Assembly: GCA_004009845.1 (NCBI GenBank)
Contig: RMBW01000008.1
Span: 62,001-126,000 of the forward strand
Length of the DNA stretch: 64,000 nucleotides
Source: Davidsoniella eucalypti
Lineage: Eukaryota > Ascomycota > Sordariomycetes > Microascales > Ceratocystidaceae
Reading direction: 5' to 3'
Under the pieces are notes generated by a model. It did no database searches. It was given only the letters and a program-made list of their open reading frames with translations, and was not told the DNA's origin. A program made the position numbers and the translations under genes. This document shows positions 48,258-61,172 of this stretch, in pieces. Position 1 is the stretch's first letter. Each line of letters begins with the position of its first letter.

Positions 48258-48985
48258 CTACAGTTCAGGGTCATAAACAACGACCATGAGACCGCCTGTA
48301 TAAGGCGCCTGAGTCAGGCGGAAGCCGTTATCGCGATCATTGAAATAGGCGACTAGGTCAGCATAGCCAGATGCCGCTGCGATAGAATTATCAGCAACAA
48401 TGGTAGCTCCTCGTCTTAGACGGTGCTTGATAGTCGTAATGATAGGAAGAGTGAGATTGCACCAAACTAGACGAGGTCAGAAATTAGAACCAAAAAACTT
48501 TATAAATCAAACTTACTATCCAGCAGCACAAAGTCGATCTCCGGTAAATCAGTCTTCAGCGTCTCCAAGATATCGCCCTCGCGGAGTTGGACAACAGCCT
48601 CAATCTCCTCGCCCGCATTCTTCCAATTCTCGCGGGCAACCTTTGCCTTCGACGCCTCCAATTCCGTAGCAATAACCTTTGCCGAGCCATCTCTCGCATT
48701 CTGCCCCGCCGCTAACGCCAGATAAATCGTACTAAGGCCAAAGGACGTGCCGGCCTCGACGATGTTGCGGGCTCCGGTGGCGCGCAGGAGAAGATAGACG
48801 AGCGCACATTTATCCGGGTCGAGAGCTACGAAGAGATCTTGAGTACGGTCTGTGTGTCCGCCGGTCGAACAGTAGGCTGGCTCGGCTAGTGCCCGGGTGT
48901 GTAGCTCGGTGAGCGTCTGGAGAACTTGCGGAGAGGCCCAGATGGACGATAGCGCAGTGGAAATCTGCTCGGCGTGAGATGTCAT
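48258..48985 (-). CDS. Class I SAM-dependent O-methyltransferase, two exons, 225 aa
   Basis: Exon 1 is 48985-48517 and exon 2 is 48466-48258, with a 50-nt intron (GTAAGT, GTCTAG) between; 678 nt in total. The protein has the compact catechol/caffeoyl-CoA O-methyltransferase-like layout. DLFVALDPDKCALVYLLLRA leads into SAM motif I, NIVEAGTSFGLSTIYLA (residues about 74-90). VIATELEASKAKVARENW contains the acidic ribose-binding residue, and EIDFVLLDI spans the intron at the metal/substrate-binding strand. After the intron, RRGATIVADNS carries the DN pair typical of the metal site, followed by NGFRLTQAPYTGGLMVVVYD. The methyl acceptor cannot be deduced. Homologues I know of act on small molecules. 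It is not part of a visible biosynthetic cluster. No signal peptide is seen. Confidence 0.88.
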
Positions 48986-49429
48986 GATGATGTGGCTGAT
49001 GGTGCTGACCTACTTGCGGCAATTCAAGTACACGAAGGAGTGATCTTACTCTTACTTTATATACAAGTATCACATCCTACTACAGCTAGCCGAAATAGAC
49101 ACGCCCTTTCGCCATGAGTCAATTTGCGTCGTCACAAGCTATAAGACTCAAGAGTGGGGTTTCCCACAGTGTGACAGGCCTATTCAAGTCTCGTCATGAC
49201 CGCCCATCCACCACCCCCTGTTTAGTTTTTGTAATTGGTTTCTCTGTGTCATATTCCGCACTATTTCCAGCATTGCATCGTGGGCTTGGCTTACTCCGAA
49301 TCCGGGTGGAAATAAACGCTGACTCCTACTAAAAGAGGAAAAGCTAGAATGTTCATTTGCAAAGTCTGAGTTTCACTCTCTAACTTTGTATTTGTCTCTT
49401 CTTTCATCTACAAAGTATCGGCATACAAA

Positions 49430-49580
49430 TATACATAATAACTATAACTATTACCTCTCTTCATAGCTCTATAGCTCCATAAGATAAATGAAAAAAAAAA
49501 ATTTTTTTAACTATTACCTCTACTGATCATTTTTAAACAGTGTGGTTAACGTATGATATTTCTATCACGGCTAACAGAGT
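49430..49580 (+). repeat. Diverged dispersed repeat, partial copy
   Basis: TCATAGCTCTATAGCTCCAT starts at 49461 and continues AAGATAAATGA, nearly identical to the reverse complement of 23050-23081. GATATTTCTATCACGGCTAA further on parallels GATATTCGTGAGTCACGGCT of the next copy. The left part is poorly preserved. Confidence 0.5.
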
Positions 49581-49649
49581 AGTTTAAACATATATTTACT
49601 TCTATTTTATTTGGACATAATATATACAAGATCCGACGCAACTAGAAGA

Positions 49650-49910
49650 GCCCACGGTAAAACTTTGTCACAACTAGGGAGAGGAAAAGGAAACGCACAA
49701 GAACCTGAAGTGAAGCTGTAAGTCAACTAAAGTCATAACATTTAGCTAAGATCCTTGCATTACTACCAAAACAGACTTTGTACCATATAGCTCCATAAGA
49801 TTAATGAATTAAAGAAAAGAAAAAAAAGACTTTATACCTTTTCTATTCATTCACCTACGGAAAGAAAGACCTAGTAGATATTCGTGAGTCACGGCTTTGT
49901 TAATAGCATT
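49650..49910 (+). repeat. Diverged dispersed repeat, longer copy
   Basis: In order it has GGTAAAACTTTGTCA (49656-49670), AAGTCAACTAAA (about 49722), TATAGCTCCATAAGATTAAT (from 49786), ATTCACCTAC and GAGTCACGGC. The same blocks in the same order occur in reverse complement at 22925-23260. It lies head-to-tail with the 49430 copy. No coding sequence was found. Confidence 0.55.
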
Positions 49911-50152
49911 ATGGTGAGCGTTTACTGAATAAATCATGCAAAGGGATGGTAATGATTGATATACATTCAAAAGGCAATAGTCTTCTATAAACACAATATA
50001 TGAAGCGGAAGATGATTGGTCAGATTCTGACTGGCCACTACAAAAGAAGTCCTTCCTCCCTGCCGCTCAACGTCCAAGTCGCCTATAATCCATACACACA
50101 ATATACCAACTGTCATTGTAAATCTTCTGTCATAACTTCACACACAGTCCTT

Positions 50153-53100
50153 CTACTCCTCGTCACTATCTTCTCCCAGCAACTCTCCCTCGTCCTCATC
50201 GACGATCGCATAATCCGCAGACCCTCTCGCAAAACTATCGCGAGTCGTAAATCTGCGCGCACCAAATCCATCTCCACCAAAGCCTTCGTCGCCGCGAAGA
50301 CGCTGGTATGCCGAGCCGACCGAGCGCCATAAGCTCCCTGCCACAAGAGGCAAGGAGACTATCACAGCAACGGCTGCCGATAGTGCAATGACGGGATAGC
50401 GGACCCATGGAGCATCACTGTCCAGGAGGCCATGGCTGCCTTCGGCGTGCTCGCCCAGACGAATGGCGCCAAACTTGCCGTTCCAGTTACGGTACACCCA
50501 GATACCTGCAGCCGAGGCGATGCAGATGGGAAGCACGATGGCAAAGAATATCGCAACGCCAGAAGTACGGCGCGACTTCTCAAACTCTTCTTCGTGACCC
50601 GAGCAGGCAATCGGCGTGTTGACCCTGTCGAATTCATCACCACCCTCGCACGTAGTAAGGGGAATGCGTCGGTAGCCGGAGGGCTCGTAGAAAGCAACTG
50701 CGTCAGGGTTGGCAGCGCAGAACTCTTTAGCCGACTGCGGCTTACGGCCGGCAACCAGTGAGCACTGACCGTGGTTGTCCATCTCAAAGTTGTAGTCACT
50801 AGATAGTACATTTGTATTGTTAGCCTAACTATATCATAAAAAGATGTGGGAGAATTGACATACCATTCGTAATCACGGCGAGTGCACTGGCAGTCTTGGG
50901 ACTCAAGCGCACGCTGCACTTTTTGATCGTTGTAGCATTTCTTGCCCGGCTTCTTGCGTAGGTACCGAGAAACATGGCCAAATAAGCAGTCATTATTCAT
51001 CAAGGGGTGGCGTGGGTGCCACACGTCGTAGTCATTTTCAGTGCAGGCACCATCTGTCGCAAGACCGGTGAAATCAATGCGGGTGGCAACCACATTCTCG
51101 CTATCAGACATAGTCCAGATCAAGAAGTTCCGAGAGCTTCCACTATCCAATGTCGTGATGTCAGTGACAAAAGCCTCAACTTCTTGGAACTTGTGTTCGT
51201 TCCAGGTGCTGCCTTCATCGATGGAGTAAAGCAGTTTGTTGGTTCTGGCACCGACGGACATCTGGATAAGAACCAGAAGAGATCCTTGGTCGCCAAAGTC
51301 GGAGGTCCAGATGCCCTTCTGCACTTGCTTCCACGAGATACCACCGTCACTGGACATGAATGTGTCGGCCTTGGCGACTTGGTCAAGATAAGGGCCAACA
51401 TTACCAATACCGAACATGACACCTGCAGCAGTTGGGACCGAGAAACCACGGCGCTTATCGATGCGCTCAGTGTAGTGGTGCAAGTGTAGAGCACACTTGG
51501 CAGAGCCTGTACTGGAGCTGCAACTGAAGGACTTGCCATTCATGTCCTTTGCGGGCGGCGCAATATACTGCCATTCCGCACCGTCATTGTGGGTAATTTT
51601 GGTCTGCAGTTTTTTGTTCTTGGAGTCGTTAGGGTCTACAATGACGTTGGCAATGGCTACACCTTCAAGGCCGGGAACCTTCTCGTAGTCAACAAAGAAG
51701 TTGCCGTCGCAGTTAACATCTGCCAAGCTCAAGGCATACGAAGTTCCATTGGAGTTACTCTTGATGATGTTTCCACGCTCGTGGCCATCCTTCATTGAAG
51801 TGGCCACAAACAGGTTGACAGCGTGGGTAGAACTATCCAAAACCGTGTACTCGTTGCTATGTTCCGGCTTGAAGTTGTAAGGGAAATGAGCCTGGGCGAA
51901 CTTTTCTCCGTCGATGCTAGCATAGGCCAGCAGATGGCCATGGGCGTTCGCGATCTCGGCGGCAACCACGATGAATTCGGACATGGTAGCAAACTGCTTG
52001 ACGATGATAGCGTTGCCATCGTTGTCAACCAGTTTGGGGTACTGAATATCCTCATCAAAGAAATCGTTGCTGACGGAAAGACGAAGGGGGCTATCATTCT
52101 CGGCTTCGCGGGCGAGGCAAACAATCTGCTTCTGGCTGCGGTATTTGTACGCAGAATGGCCGGTAAACTCGCAGCGACTGACCTGGCGAGCGATTGTTTT
52201 CCAGTGGTCACCACGGTCAACGGATAGGAACGCTTCGTGAACGCAGTTGCCATTGACCTTCTCACAAACTTGGCCGGTAAAGATGATCCAATCTTTCTTG
52301 TCGCGATGGAAAGAGAAAGGGTTTCCGTTGACAGGAGGGTGAGGGAGATCAAACTCGTGCCAATTTAAGCCACGATCAATCGTATAAATAACCTTCTTGA
52401 CATTCGCGCCACTTGCCTCGGGCGAGGAAGTCATGAACACGGCATCCTTGAAGCTAGAATGGGGGAAGATGCCATAAACCTTGTAGCCTTCCAAGATCTG
52501 TGACCATGTCTTGCCCTGGTCGGTGGTCAACCAGATCTTATCTTCGACAATGGGGTTGCCGTTATCATCCCTTCCATAGGGGCGAACGATGACAGTTTCG
52601 TCGCTTTGGCTACTCGAATCACCACGTTCCAGGTAGATCTTCTCGAATCGCTTCAATTCAGACTTGAACTCAAATTGGTTGACACCTATAGGGCCAGTCT
52701 TATCATCGCCACCACTGCTTGGAGGGGGTGTGCTAGGAGCATCAGTCGAATCCTTGCACTTATGGTCGACAAGATCGTCTTTCTGGGAACCACCCGATCT
52801 CTTGCACTGGTTTCCGGGGATGAGACGCCAACCAGATGAGCCCTTAAAAACAGCATCCGGCTTCTGGTCCTTGCAAACACCATCGGGAGCGAGAATGGGA
52901 CCAGCAGCCTCGCATTTATCGCCATTACGAACGAAATTGTAATCACACTCGAAGTCCTTATCGCTACATTCACAGGTCTCGGCAACAGGGACAGGAACGG
53001 AGTAAGCCTTCTTAATGAAGCACTTTGCATCCTTCTTGCGGCGGCGGTAAGTAAGCTTGGTACCCATGACACAGGTAGGCTTGCCATTTTCATCCGGACG

Positions 53101-54798
53101 AGCATGCCAACTTTCCATGTCCTTATCTTCGCAAGTATCCTCGTGAAGGCCTGCAAAATCGATGGTTATAGCGTGGAATTTCTCACGAGCATTAGTGTGG
53201 CCTTCAAGAATAAACTTAAGGATAGACGAGTCGTCGGTAGTGAAAAGCATTTCGGGCTGAATCTTCAGGTTATCGGGAAGTTTGACTTGGTCCCAAGTAT
53301 CACCATGGTTAAGTGAGTAGGAGAACTGAGAAACATCTTCGCCGCGAGTATCAGGGATGGCAACCAAAATAGAACCTTGATCACCAAACGCATATATGTG
53401 TGCGCCAGACAGCGCTTTCTTCCAAGTGAAACCAGCATCATCGGAAACATAAAGGTCGGCATCCTTCAAGGCAGTGAGGTAATCACCAGTGTTACCATTA
53501 GCCAAAACAAGACCGGGCACGGGGCTGGAGAACAAGGGGCCGACATTGTTGGTGTCTGTGATCGAGTGAAGATGGATCCTGTCACTACCAGCAGTGATAG
53601 GCTCGAATGTTCTACCATCATCGAATGAGATACTAGTCTTGATTTTTTTAGGCTCATCTGTCTTCTTTTCGACATCCTCCCAGTTCTCAACAGTATTGAT
53701 GAGATAGATACCAGGAATAGAGCTGACCTTGGAGAAATCAACGTGACCACGCATGTTACGGTTGGTGTGTTCAATGTTCTCCGTGAAGTAAGTACCATTC
53801 GAGTTACTAGTGAACAAGACACCCATTGGGTTAGAGGGGCGAGTCGTCATGACATCAACCTGGATGCTGTAATCGGTACTTTCAAGGACCGTGTAGGCTT
53901 CTTGGTCTAGGCGGTGGCCGTGAATCGTCGGGAACATGGCACGATGCCAGGTCATACCATCATCGCTGATATATAGGGCCATTTCATCTGTACCCTGGGA
54001 CGTAGTCGCAGCCATCATGAACTTCTTAACAATGGCCAAGTTCACTACACCAACGACTGCCTTGTTGTCATTCATCTTGACTTCAAGCTCATCTATCTTG
54101 CCGTCGGCTCTAGGCGCAAAGAAGTTGTCGGAGTAAAAAAGGCGCTGGTCCTCCTTGAATGGAGAGAAAAAGTCGCGAACAACACACAGAATGCGGTTGG
54201 TGTCCAAGGTAGAAGAGCCAGTGGTAAACTCCCGCGAGGACTTGGCCCACCAACAGCCCGAGATGTCGGTGCGCAAAGGAGAAGCAATCTCTTGGAAGTT
54301 GCTAGTAGTGTACATGGCGGCCTCTTCACAGAAAATGCTCTCGCACTTCATGCCATTGAATATGATCCGGTCAACATCAGTGGCATGGAAGTGAAGAATG
54401 TCTGATCGCATGCCACTTGTGAGTGCACCGCTGTCGAACTTCACCCAACTCTGGCCCTTATCGGACGTTTTCCAATGCTCTCGCTCACCGGAGAGGATGT
54501 AGGCACGGCTTGGATCATACTCGTGCATGATGAGCATGTATGCCTTGCCAGCAGGCACACTCTCGAGCTTCTCCCATGTATCACCACCATTGGTGGACAT
54601 GTAGATTGAGCGTTCATCCAAATTGTGGAAGAGCAATGTGTTGGAGCCATCAAAGTAGTTGATGTTCTCCGGGCGTGCAATGAAAGAGCTGACGTGGAGC
54701 GTTGGCGAGTCGCTCTTGGCAGCTGTGAGGGGAGCTGTCAAAGCCACTACACCCAGCAGCTGGACAGCGGCACCCCAGCCAAAGCCTCTAAATCGCAT
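50153..54798 (-). CDS. VPS10: VPS10/sortilin-type vacuolar sorting receptor, two exons, about 1526 aa
   Basis: This type I membrane receptor carries carboxypeptidase Y and other vacuolar hydrolases from the late Golgi to the endosome. The open frame reaches a TTG at 54807, but the first ATG is 54798 (MRFRGFGWG). Exon 1 is 54798-50864, the 65-nt intron is 50863-50799 (GTATGT, CTATCTAG), and exon 2 is 50798-50153. An N-terminal signal peptide (about 1-28) is followed by two sortilin beta-propeller/10CC units. Asp-box-like motifs recur (STNGGDTWE, TSDKGQSWV, SDDAGFTWK, TTDQGKTWS, SVDRGDHWK, SSDGGISWK). Cys-rich modules such as CECSDKDFECDYNF and CQCTRRDYECDYNF end each unit; the intron splits the codon for the second Cys of the latter. 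Hydrophobic spans lie at about 1393-1414 and about 1447-1468, with a short acidic cytosolic tail (DEDEGELLGEDSDEE). Length and architecture match fungal VPS10. The second hydrophobic span could be a second membrane pass. Confidence 0.97.
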
Positions 54799-56029
54799 TG
54801 TGGCCAAGGGGAGATGTCGAGAGCTCGGCGATCTATTATGGTGGGCGTCGTCGGTTCGAAATCGAGTGTTTATGGGTAGCAGCGGAGCTTCAGCTAGCTC
54901 GGTTACGAAGCTTAGCTACGTCGCCGATCGAGTCGCAAAAGAGATGGCGCAAGGCTGATTTTTGCAAGAACAGGTTGCAAACGATAGTTTCGGAGATGTT
55001 GAAGGAGGACAGAATTCAAAAAGCACGATCAATTGTTGTCGAGAAAAAGAAGGCACACTTTGAAATGCCTCAAAGGGGAGTTGCTAGCAACCAGAGCAGA
55101 TTTGTGGCTCGTCGTTAAAGTAGGTAACTGCCCCAGTCTAGGTGAGAATGAACCAGCTACTTTCTAGGCCTGTAATATGTGGGATGGACACTAGATAAAA
55201 TGGTCGATAAAATAGTGTGTGCAGGCAGCAACGATTTGCTAATTCTGGTAATTGCTAACTATCCCAAATACTTCAGAAAAGTCGATGAAAATATATCAGA
55301 ATATGTTGGCAAAATACCGCAGCACCAGCTTGAGCATTACAGATAATAGAAGATGGAGACGAAAAAGAAACAGTGATCAAGACTAGATTTACAGCATATA
55401 CGGTAAAAAGGAGAAGATCAGGTAACAAAATCACAACACAGACCTGTGGATCTTGCAAATCACCCAAAATCTCAAACCTAGGGATTCGTTGATTCGTCCT
55501 GTGTGCATCAACCCAGAGCTTTCGTCTTGGTTTCCAAGAACTTGGTGCAAGAGTAGGCTAAAGCCTGACTTCCATCATTTAAAATCGCCCGCCCCAGATA
55601 TAATTGGCCGCTTTACTGAGAGCCGACAATGTTTCAAGCTCTAAACGCTCCAGGCCACGTTAGAGAATTGTGGCTGAAATCAACACCAGATTAGCAACGA
55701 CGCCACACGCCACAGTTGGATGTGGCCAACTGTTTACATGCTACAAGTTACAAGATTCACATGTCACGTTTCAATACTAAATGCCACGAATTGCTTTGGT
55801 TAAAAATAGAGATAAACAAACGCTAGAAGATGCGCAAAACAGAGTAATCGAGTAGTAGCTATAGTTTCTAAAGCAAAGCAGATATCACTCAATCCAAAAC
55901 AAAACTATAGCAAAACAAGGCCGTTCCAGTGACAATGATTATACGTGACATCACCACCAATTCTATGCCGTCATGGTGTGCAAAAGATAAGAATTATTCC
56001 TACCTTTTTCATCTCAAGTTCGTCACCAT
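54799..56029. other. VPS10 upstream region
   Basis: This is the promoter and leader of VPS10 and the 3' flank of the next minus-strand gene. The only open frames are overlapping short ones next to the VPS10 start. No repeat or tRNA was seen. Confidence 0.45.
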
Positions 56030-57665
56030 CTAGAAGCCCCACGTGTCGCTGGTCTTCTGGTCTGTCTTGGTGCGGGACTTATGCTTGGGCTTAGGGGTCT
56101 CCTCTTCATCATTACCACCACCAAACAGCCAGTCACGGTTGGTGCCCTTAGGGCCTCCCATACCATCACCGCCGATGTGAATACCGCGGCCAGAAGGTTC
56201 ATCACCTGCAGCCTTCGTCTGGGAGCCCATACCATCACCGGCAATGTGAATGCCACCCCGACTTTTGTTGGCGACAGGAGAGTTGTCGGTAGTCTCCCAG
56301 CTTGACTCCATGTTTTCAACGGCCTTCTTGCGGTCGGCTTGGACAGGGCGCTTTCCCTGGGGTGTATTCTCTCCAGCAATATCAGTCATGGTGTACTTAG
56401 AATCTAAATCCTTGTGGCGATGGGCCATATCACTGCTAACGTGTTTGCGAGGAGCGGGCGTAGGTGCTGATCCGTCTTCTCTATAAACATGATTTTCGTA
56501 CAGATCCGATCCATCATTGTGTGCCGCGCCGCGAGGTCGGCCTGCCGGGCGGTTAGACATCGGGCCATCATCCTCAATCTCGAAATGCTTCTCGGCATCA
56601 CGGCGGGGTTTTGGCTGGGGCTTAGAGCCGGCAGGGGTTACGGGGATAGTTCCCGGGATGTTGTCCCAGTGGCGGACATCTTGAGAGCGAACACCACGAG
56701 AAGGAATAACCTTTTGGGGAGTGTTGAAGTCATGGAAGTCAAAGTGGTTATACTTGTTAGGATCGGCCTTAATGCCCAAAGCCGCGCGGCTCTTGTCAGC
56801 AGGAGGTGGGCTGGGGGGGAGGTCCTCTTCGTTGAACACGCGGTTAGCGGTAAGGCCTCTGGAGGCGCCAATTTTGGAAGCAGCCCGGGCGCTAGGCGAA
56901 CGGGATCTGCCACGTTCGCTATCCGAATCATCATCGGCAACAATCTGCTGGAACGAGCGTTGCTGAGGCCGGCTACCCGCATAGGGTGAAGCAATGGCAG
57001 GCATAGACTCGCTCTCAATCTCTTCGCGGGAACGGAATAACGATAGAGTCGAGCTACCGCGAGACCGTTGCTGGTTGTGTGATTCGGATGAGTCCTTGGA
57101 GGGGATGGCCTTTCCAGAGGACTTGACACAGTTGGTGATGAGACGCAGCTGGTCACTGTGATCGCGAATGGGCCAGTTACGGCCGGACCTGCTGATGATT
57201 TCCAGCTGCTTCAATAAGGCGCCCTGATCCCAGCTCTGGCGAATTTGGGCAATGCGACCATTGGCATCGTAGTGAACAAAGTGTGTCTATTCAGATAGTC
57301 CATAAATCAGCTACCTATCGATACGATGTATGGCATAGTATGTAGCAGGTACAACTTACAATGGGCAGAAGAACAGTGCGATCAGCCAGGAAGTTATCAT
57401 CAAGGCCTGGCGTATATGGACCTCCACTAGTGACAAACTCCAGGATGGTCTCGAACTCCAAGGCACTTGCGCCGCGGCCGTTAACCTCGTCCAGAACAGT
57501 CTCGCCCTTCTTCTTGATCTGCTTGCCGACCATGCCCAGGTGCTTGATGATGTTCTCGGCACCCGATACAGTAGTGGTGGTAGTGATGTAGTGCAGCGTA
57601 GCGTCAGCTGTCAGTAACGACGAGCTAGGCGCAACAAGGAACTGCTTGTATACTGATGAAGACAT
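56030..57665 (-). CDS. Conserved fungal protein, possible NTF2-like N-terminus and disordered tail, 520 aa
   Basis: Exon 1 is 57665-57360 (102 codons), the 73-nt intron is 57359-57287 (GTAAGT, AATAG), and exon 2 is 57286-56030; 1563 nt in total. The first ~150 residues (SVYKQFLVAPSSSLLTADAT, FVTSGGPYTPGLDDNFLADR, and across the intron VLLPITHFVHYDANGR then IAQIRQSWDQGALLKQLEII) suggest an NTF2/SnoaL-like cone fold. This is a fold inference, not a known activity. The remaining ~370 residues are hydrophilic, Ser/Pro/Asp/Arg-rich and probably disordered. Near residues 446-480 the motif GIHIxGDGMG occurs twice, and the chain ends SDTWGF, which looks like a conserved tail. I believe orthologues exist in other Pezizomycotina (not checked), but I know no function. 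It is divergently oriented to the calcium pump gene, 3.5 kb away. Confidence 0.85.
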
Positions 57666-60600
57666 GATATCGCTGGTTGGTATGCAGGCTCGGTTCGTTA
57701 ATATCGCGAATGGTATGATGGCTAGATGGATGATGTATAGTCTGGTTGAAGATATGGTAGATACAAAGGCCTGGAATGTCGGATAACATATGGTAGATTA
57801 CCATTGACAATTGTGGTACAGTTTGTTCTTGTGTCAGGGAAAACAAAAACAAATGGCAGTATAATTAAAATATCAACTAAAGACTCTCCAAGGTGGGGGG
57901 ATGCTGCGGGATAGGAGGCCAAAGCTGAGAAGGAAAAAGAAGGGGTAGCTTCCAGTCAAGGCCAGACAACTAAACCAGAACTGGCTGGAGGAGAACAACC
58001 GCTTCAAGGGGCTTTTTGTATTCAGCGTAAGCAAGGGACCGGACCACAGTACTTATATCTCACTAGTATTGATATATACGGTGATAAAACCAAAACACAG
58101 CTCACAATTTGCGTTCACTATAGCTATATACAATTAAGTCACGTTTATCTTTCCAATACATTGGCTTTGCAGGTCAAGCATGTTTCCTTTGTTTTGACTA
58201 GTGAAGTCTAAGATCTGATATGTACACTATATCTAGAACTCTTCCATCAAACATCTCGCCTGCAGAGTTATTGCTTGCTTCCAGTTTCAAACTGGCCCAT
58301 TATCGGTTTAGCAGATGATCTAAGGCGCGTTTATACATATGTAACAACAATAGTAGTGCCCTCAACTCAGGTCCAAGCGCGAACATGTCAACATTTCTAA
58401 AGGATTCTTTATTTTCTGATTTGCCGGTTGCTGGTCAGATCCATTTTTCCTGAGCTCACTACTTTCTGAGCAAATGTAAGTAAAATTAAGTGGATACTTC
58501 AACTCACATAGTGTAGGGTATGTAAACCCTAATTGGTGGTTATAACTTGTGTGATGTTGGTATATGTATCTCAAGAAAAGTGGTTTATTTTCCAATTTTG
58601 TTAAGTTGTATACCCAGCGTATTACGGCCACATTGAATTAATATTGAACTGTATAATACTACAAAGATATCCAATAAACTTATATCATACAAAACCCGGA
58701 TACCAGAAGATTATGGCTGAGAGTTGCACTGCCCAATGTGCAAAGTTAGGCTCTTCTGTTGCTAAAATAAGCTGCACCAAACTACATATTAGAAAAAAAA
58801 TTAGTACATGTATACTTATGTAGATGCCTGAAATAGATAGGTAGATTTTATCATTTTATTATCAGTACTTGCATATTTAGATACTACTACAATATGTACG
58901 AATGTATATTCTATCATTGACCAACTAGATAAAAATGAAAACTCCACATAGCGGAATATCGGATGCAAAGCTGATATACGATGTTGTTCTGAGAATAAAC
59001 AGTATCTTACTTTTGTTAAGAATGTATAATATTGTATAGATACATACATGAACATTGTAACACCACGAAATATGACCTGTACAATTATGACGTTTTGCAC
59101 GAAAAGCCTAAATTCTTCTACACATACACATTCGTGTTCACCCATGCATAACCGATTACACTATTTGGAACATGAATGTCCAAATGTAGTATGAAGGCTA
59201 AAGATTAATACTAACAATGGTGATAAGGATCAGTAAGGACCAGGCTGCATCGCCTTTTTAGGTTATCATGTCGTACTATGTTATTTGGCTGCCCTGAATA
59301 TCAAATTATATAAGTACTATGGATGTCTTTGTGTTGTTTTGGCCTTTTTTTTTTCTTGCTGTTTCATGTCATCCAAGACTTAGGCTTGACCACTATCGTG
59401 TGAGAGTAGGATGAGAAGTTATGACAGTGACGCATGCTAGCTTATCAGGGGAGTATCGGACCAGTAGAAGAAAGTAGGGCGTTCAACGTTTGCAAAAACG
59501 TGTCGTATTGCATGATGTTACTCTTGACAAGGCATGCTTTATATCAAATATATATTACTATAGTATGCTTCTTTTAAGGTGGATAATTCCACAAGTTTTG
59601 CCTAACCAGTTTTACGTGGTCCAACAGTTGACGTAAGACCAACGATCAAATATTGTCAGAGTTACATAAGGGGTAGGGCCAGAAGGAAGAATGGAGTGGA
59701 TTTAGTGGAATCAATCGGACTTCCTGCAGTGACTATGTAGTATGTATATCTGTAGATGCAACTACATCTGTATATAGATAGTACATATGATGAATAAGTG
59801 AGTATGACCTGTGTGGCTAATGTATACATGAAAACCTTAAGAGAACCTTCGATTAATAAAACTGTAGTACAACAGACAGTTATCTGGTTGACGCCTGAGG
59901 CATCACTTCAACTAAAGGACCAGCTGATGGAAAATATGTCTGAGGATTGCAATTTCTGGACGCTAGTCTAACTACAGATAGATCGTAATCTTCAGCTACT
60001 ACTGATTGCGCACTAGTAGTAATCGATACAAAATGAAATAATGTTGGGTGGTCGTGCTACTATTAGACGCGACTTGCATACATATTTTGTTGATCTGGTT
60101 GAACTTTTTTTTTTATAGTTTTGTTCTTCTTTCCTTAGTTTTTGTCCTTGACAATATACATATGACAGGTATTATACGTATGTATATCTTACCGATTTCA
60201 ATTGGTACCTGACATCAAAGAATACGATCATACAACGCCTAAGTAATCGGTTATTTATCTTTCAACTGCCGACACCATCGCTATTTTAGATTGCACCAAT
60301 CCTGGTAAGTAAGACTGAGCTTTGAGCTTTCTACGCCTCATGCCCACCTAGAACAAAGCCATATTGTCTCTATCATCCGTTATCGTCTTCGAAAAGCTTC
60401 GAAAAATAGATATCCGGCACACCTATGCATAATTTGGCACCAAACAACAATACTGAATGGACGGACAGCAAGGCAATCATCACCAGTGCTTTGCTTGCAT
60501 TGGCAACTTCCCATTTTAGTCCGACAGTCATGCCCACAAACCACCGGCTGGCTAAGTTGGGCCCTGTTGTTTAATGCGGCTTTGTTTTCTCTTTCTGAGA

Positions 60601-61172
60601 TCGGCCGTGAAAGAAACAGGACAGCCTAAAAGGGTATCTGGGATTGATATCTTATGTTCTCTTTCTGTTTTTTTTTCCTTCTCATTCGACCTAGGCGGTT
60701 TGGTACTCTGACGTTGCTTTCATTGTGCTGGCAATGATGATGCCTGAAAACCGCTGGCGTTCGCCTTAAAATATAGTATGTTCGATACTTCATTCATATT
60801 CATGCATGAAACATTATGCTACATACAGATTAAATAGCTATATTCTTGCTGTATCCTATCGGACTGTCTTGTCCTACTGCCTGTTTCTTTCGTTCTCTTT
60901 CTTTTTGTCTCGTATCTGCTCATCTATAGCAATATGGCTGTATTTTGAATCATTCGCATTCGCATCAGATCAGCCTGGCAGAACAACGCGGCCCTCTTGG
61001 TGCTACATACCTTTCTAACCAGTATATTCATTAGCAAGACAGAGTTATTGTTACGGCTGAGTAGCGAGAGTCAAACCAGCTCTCAAACAGCCGCCCATCT
61101 ACACATCCACTGTGCCTCTATTCGTCCCTTTGAGGGTAACATCTTGCGGGGTGTGCCATTCCAATCGCCAAT
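57666..61172. other. Divergent 3.5-kb intergenic region before the calcium pump gene
   Basis: AT-rich DNA with no supported gene; the longest frame is 109 codons on the minus strand at 58816-59145. The right part (60.3-61.17 kb) is probably the promoter and leader of the calcium pump, with T/C runs at 60660-60690 and 60885-60915. I looked for calcineurin-response (Crz1-type) elements and saw none that is convincing. Confidence 0.45.

Larger units (their letters stand above)
48986..50152. other. Intergenic region carrying two diverged repeat copies
   Basis: This lies between the methyltransferase 5' end and the VPS10 3' end. It is AT-rich with an A/T homopolymer junction near 49490-49508. It contains the two repeat copies listed separately. 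No gene is supported. Confidence 0.5.

Noticed and set aside
50362..50863. Read-through of VPS10 exon 1 into the intron (long minus frame down to 50362)
   Set aside because: The conserved Cys-rich module and membrane span are recovered only after splicing 50863-50799.
60300..61172. Calcineurin/Crz1 response elements before the calcium pump gene
   Set aside because: Only loose partial matches were seen by eye; none is good enough to annotate.
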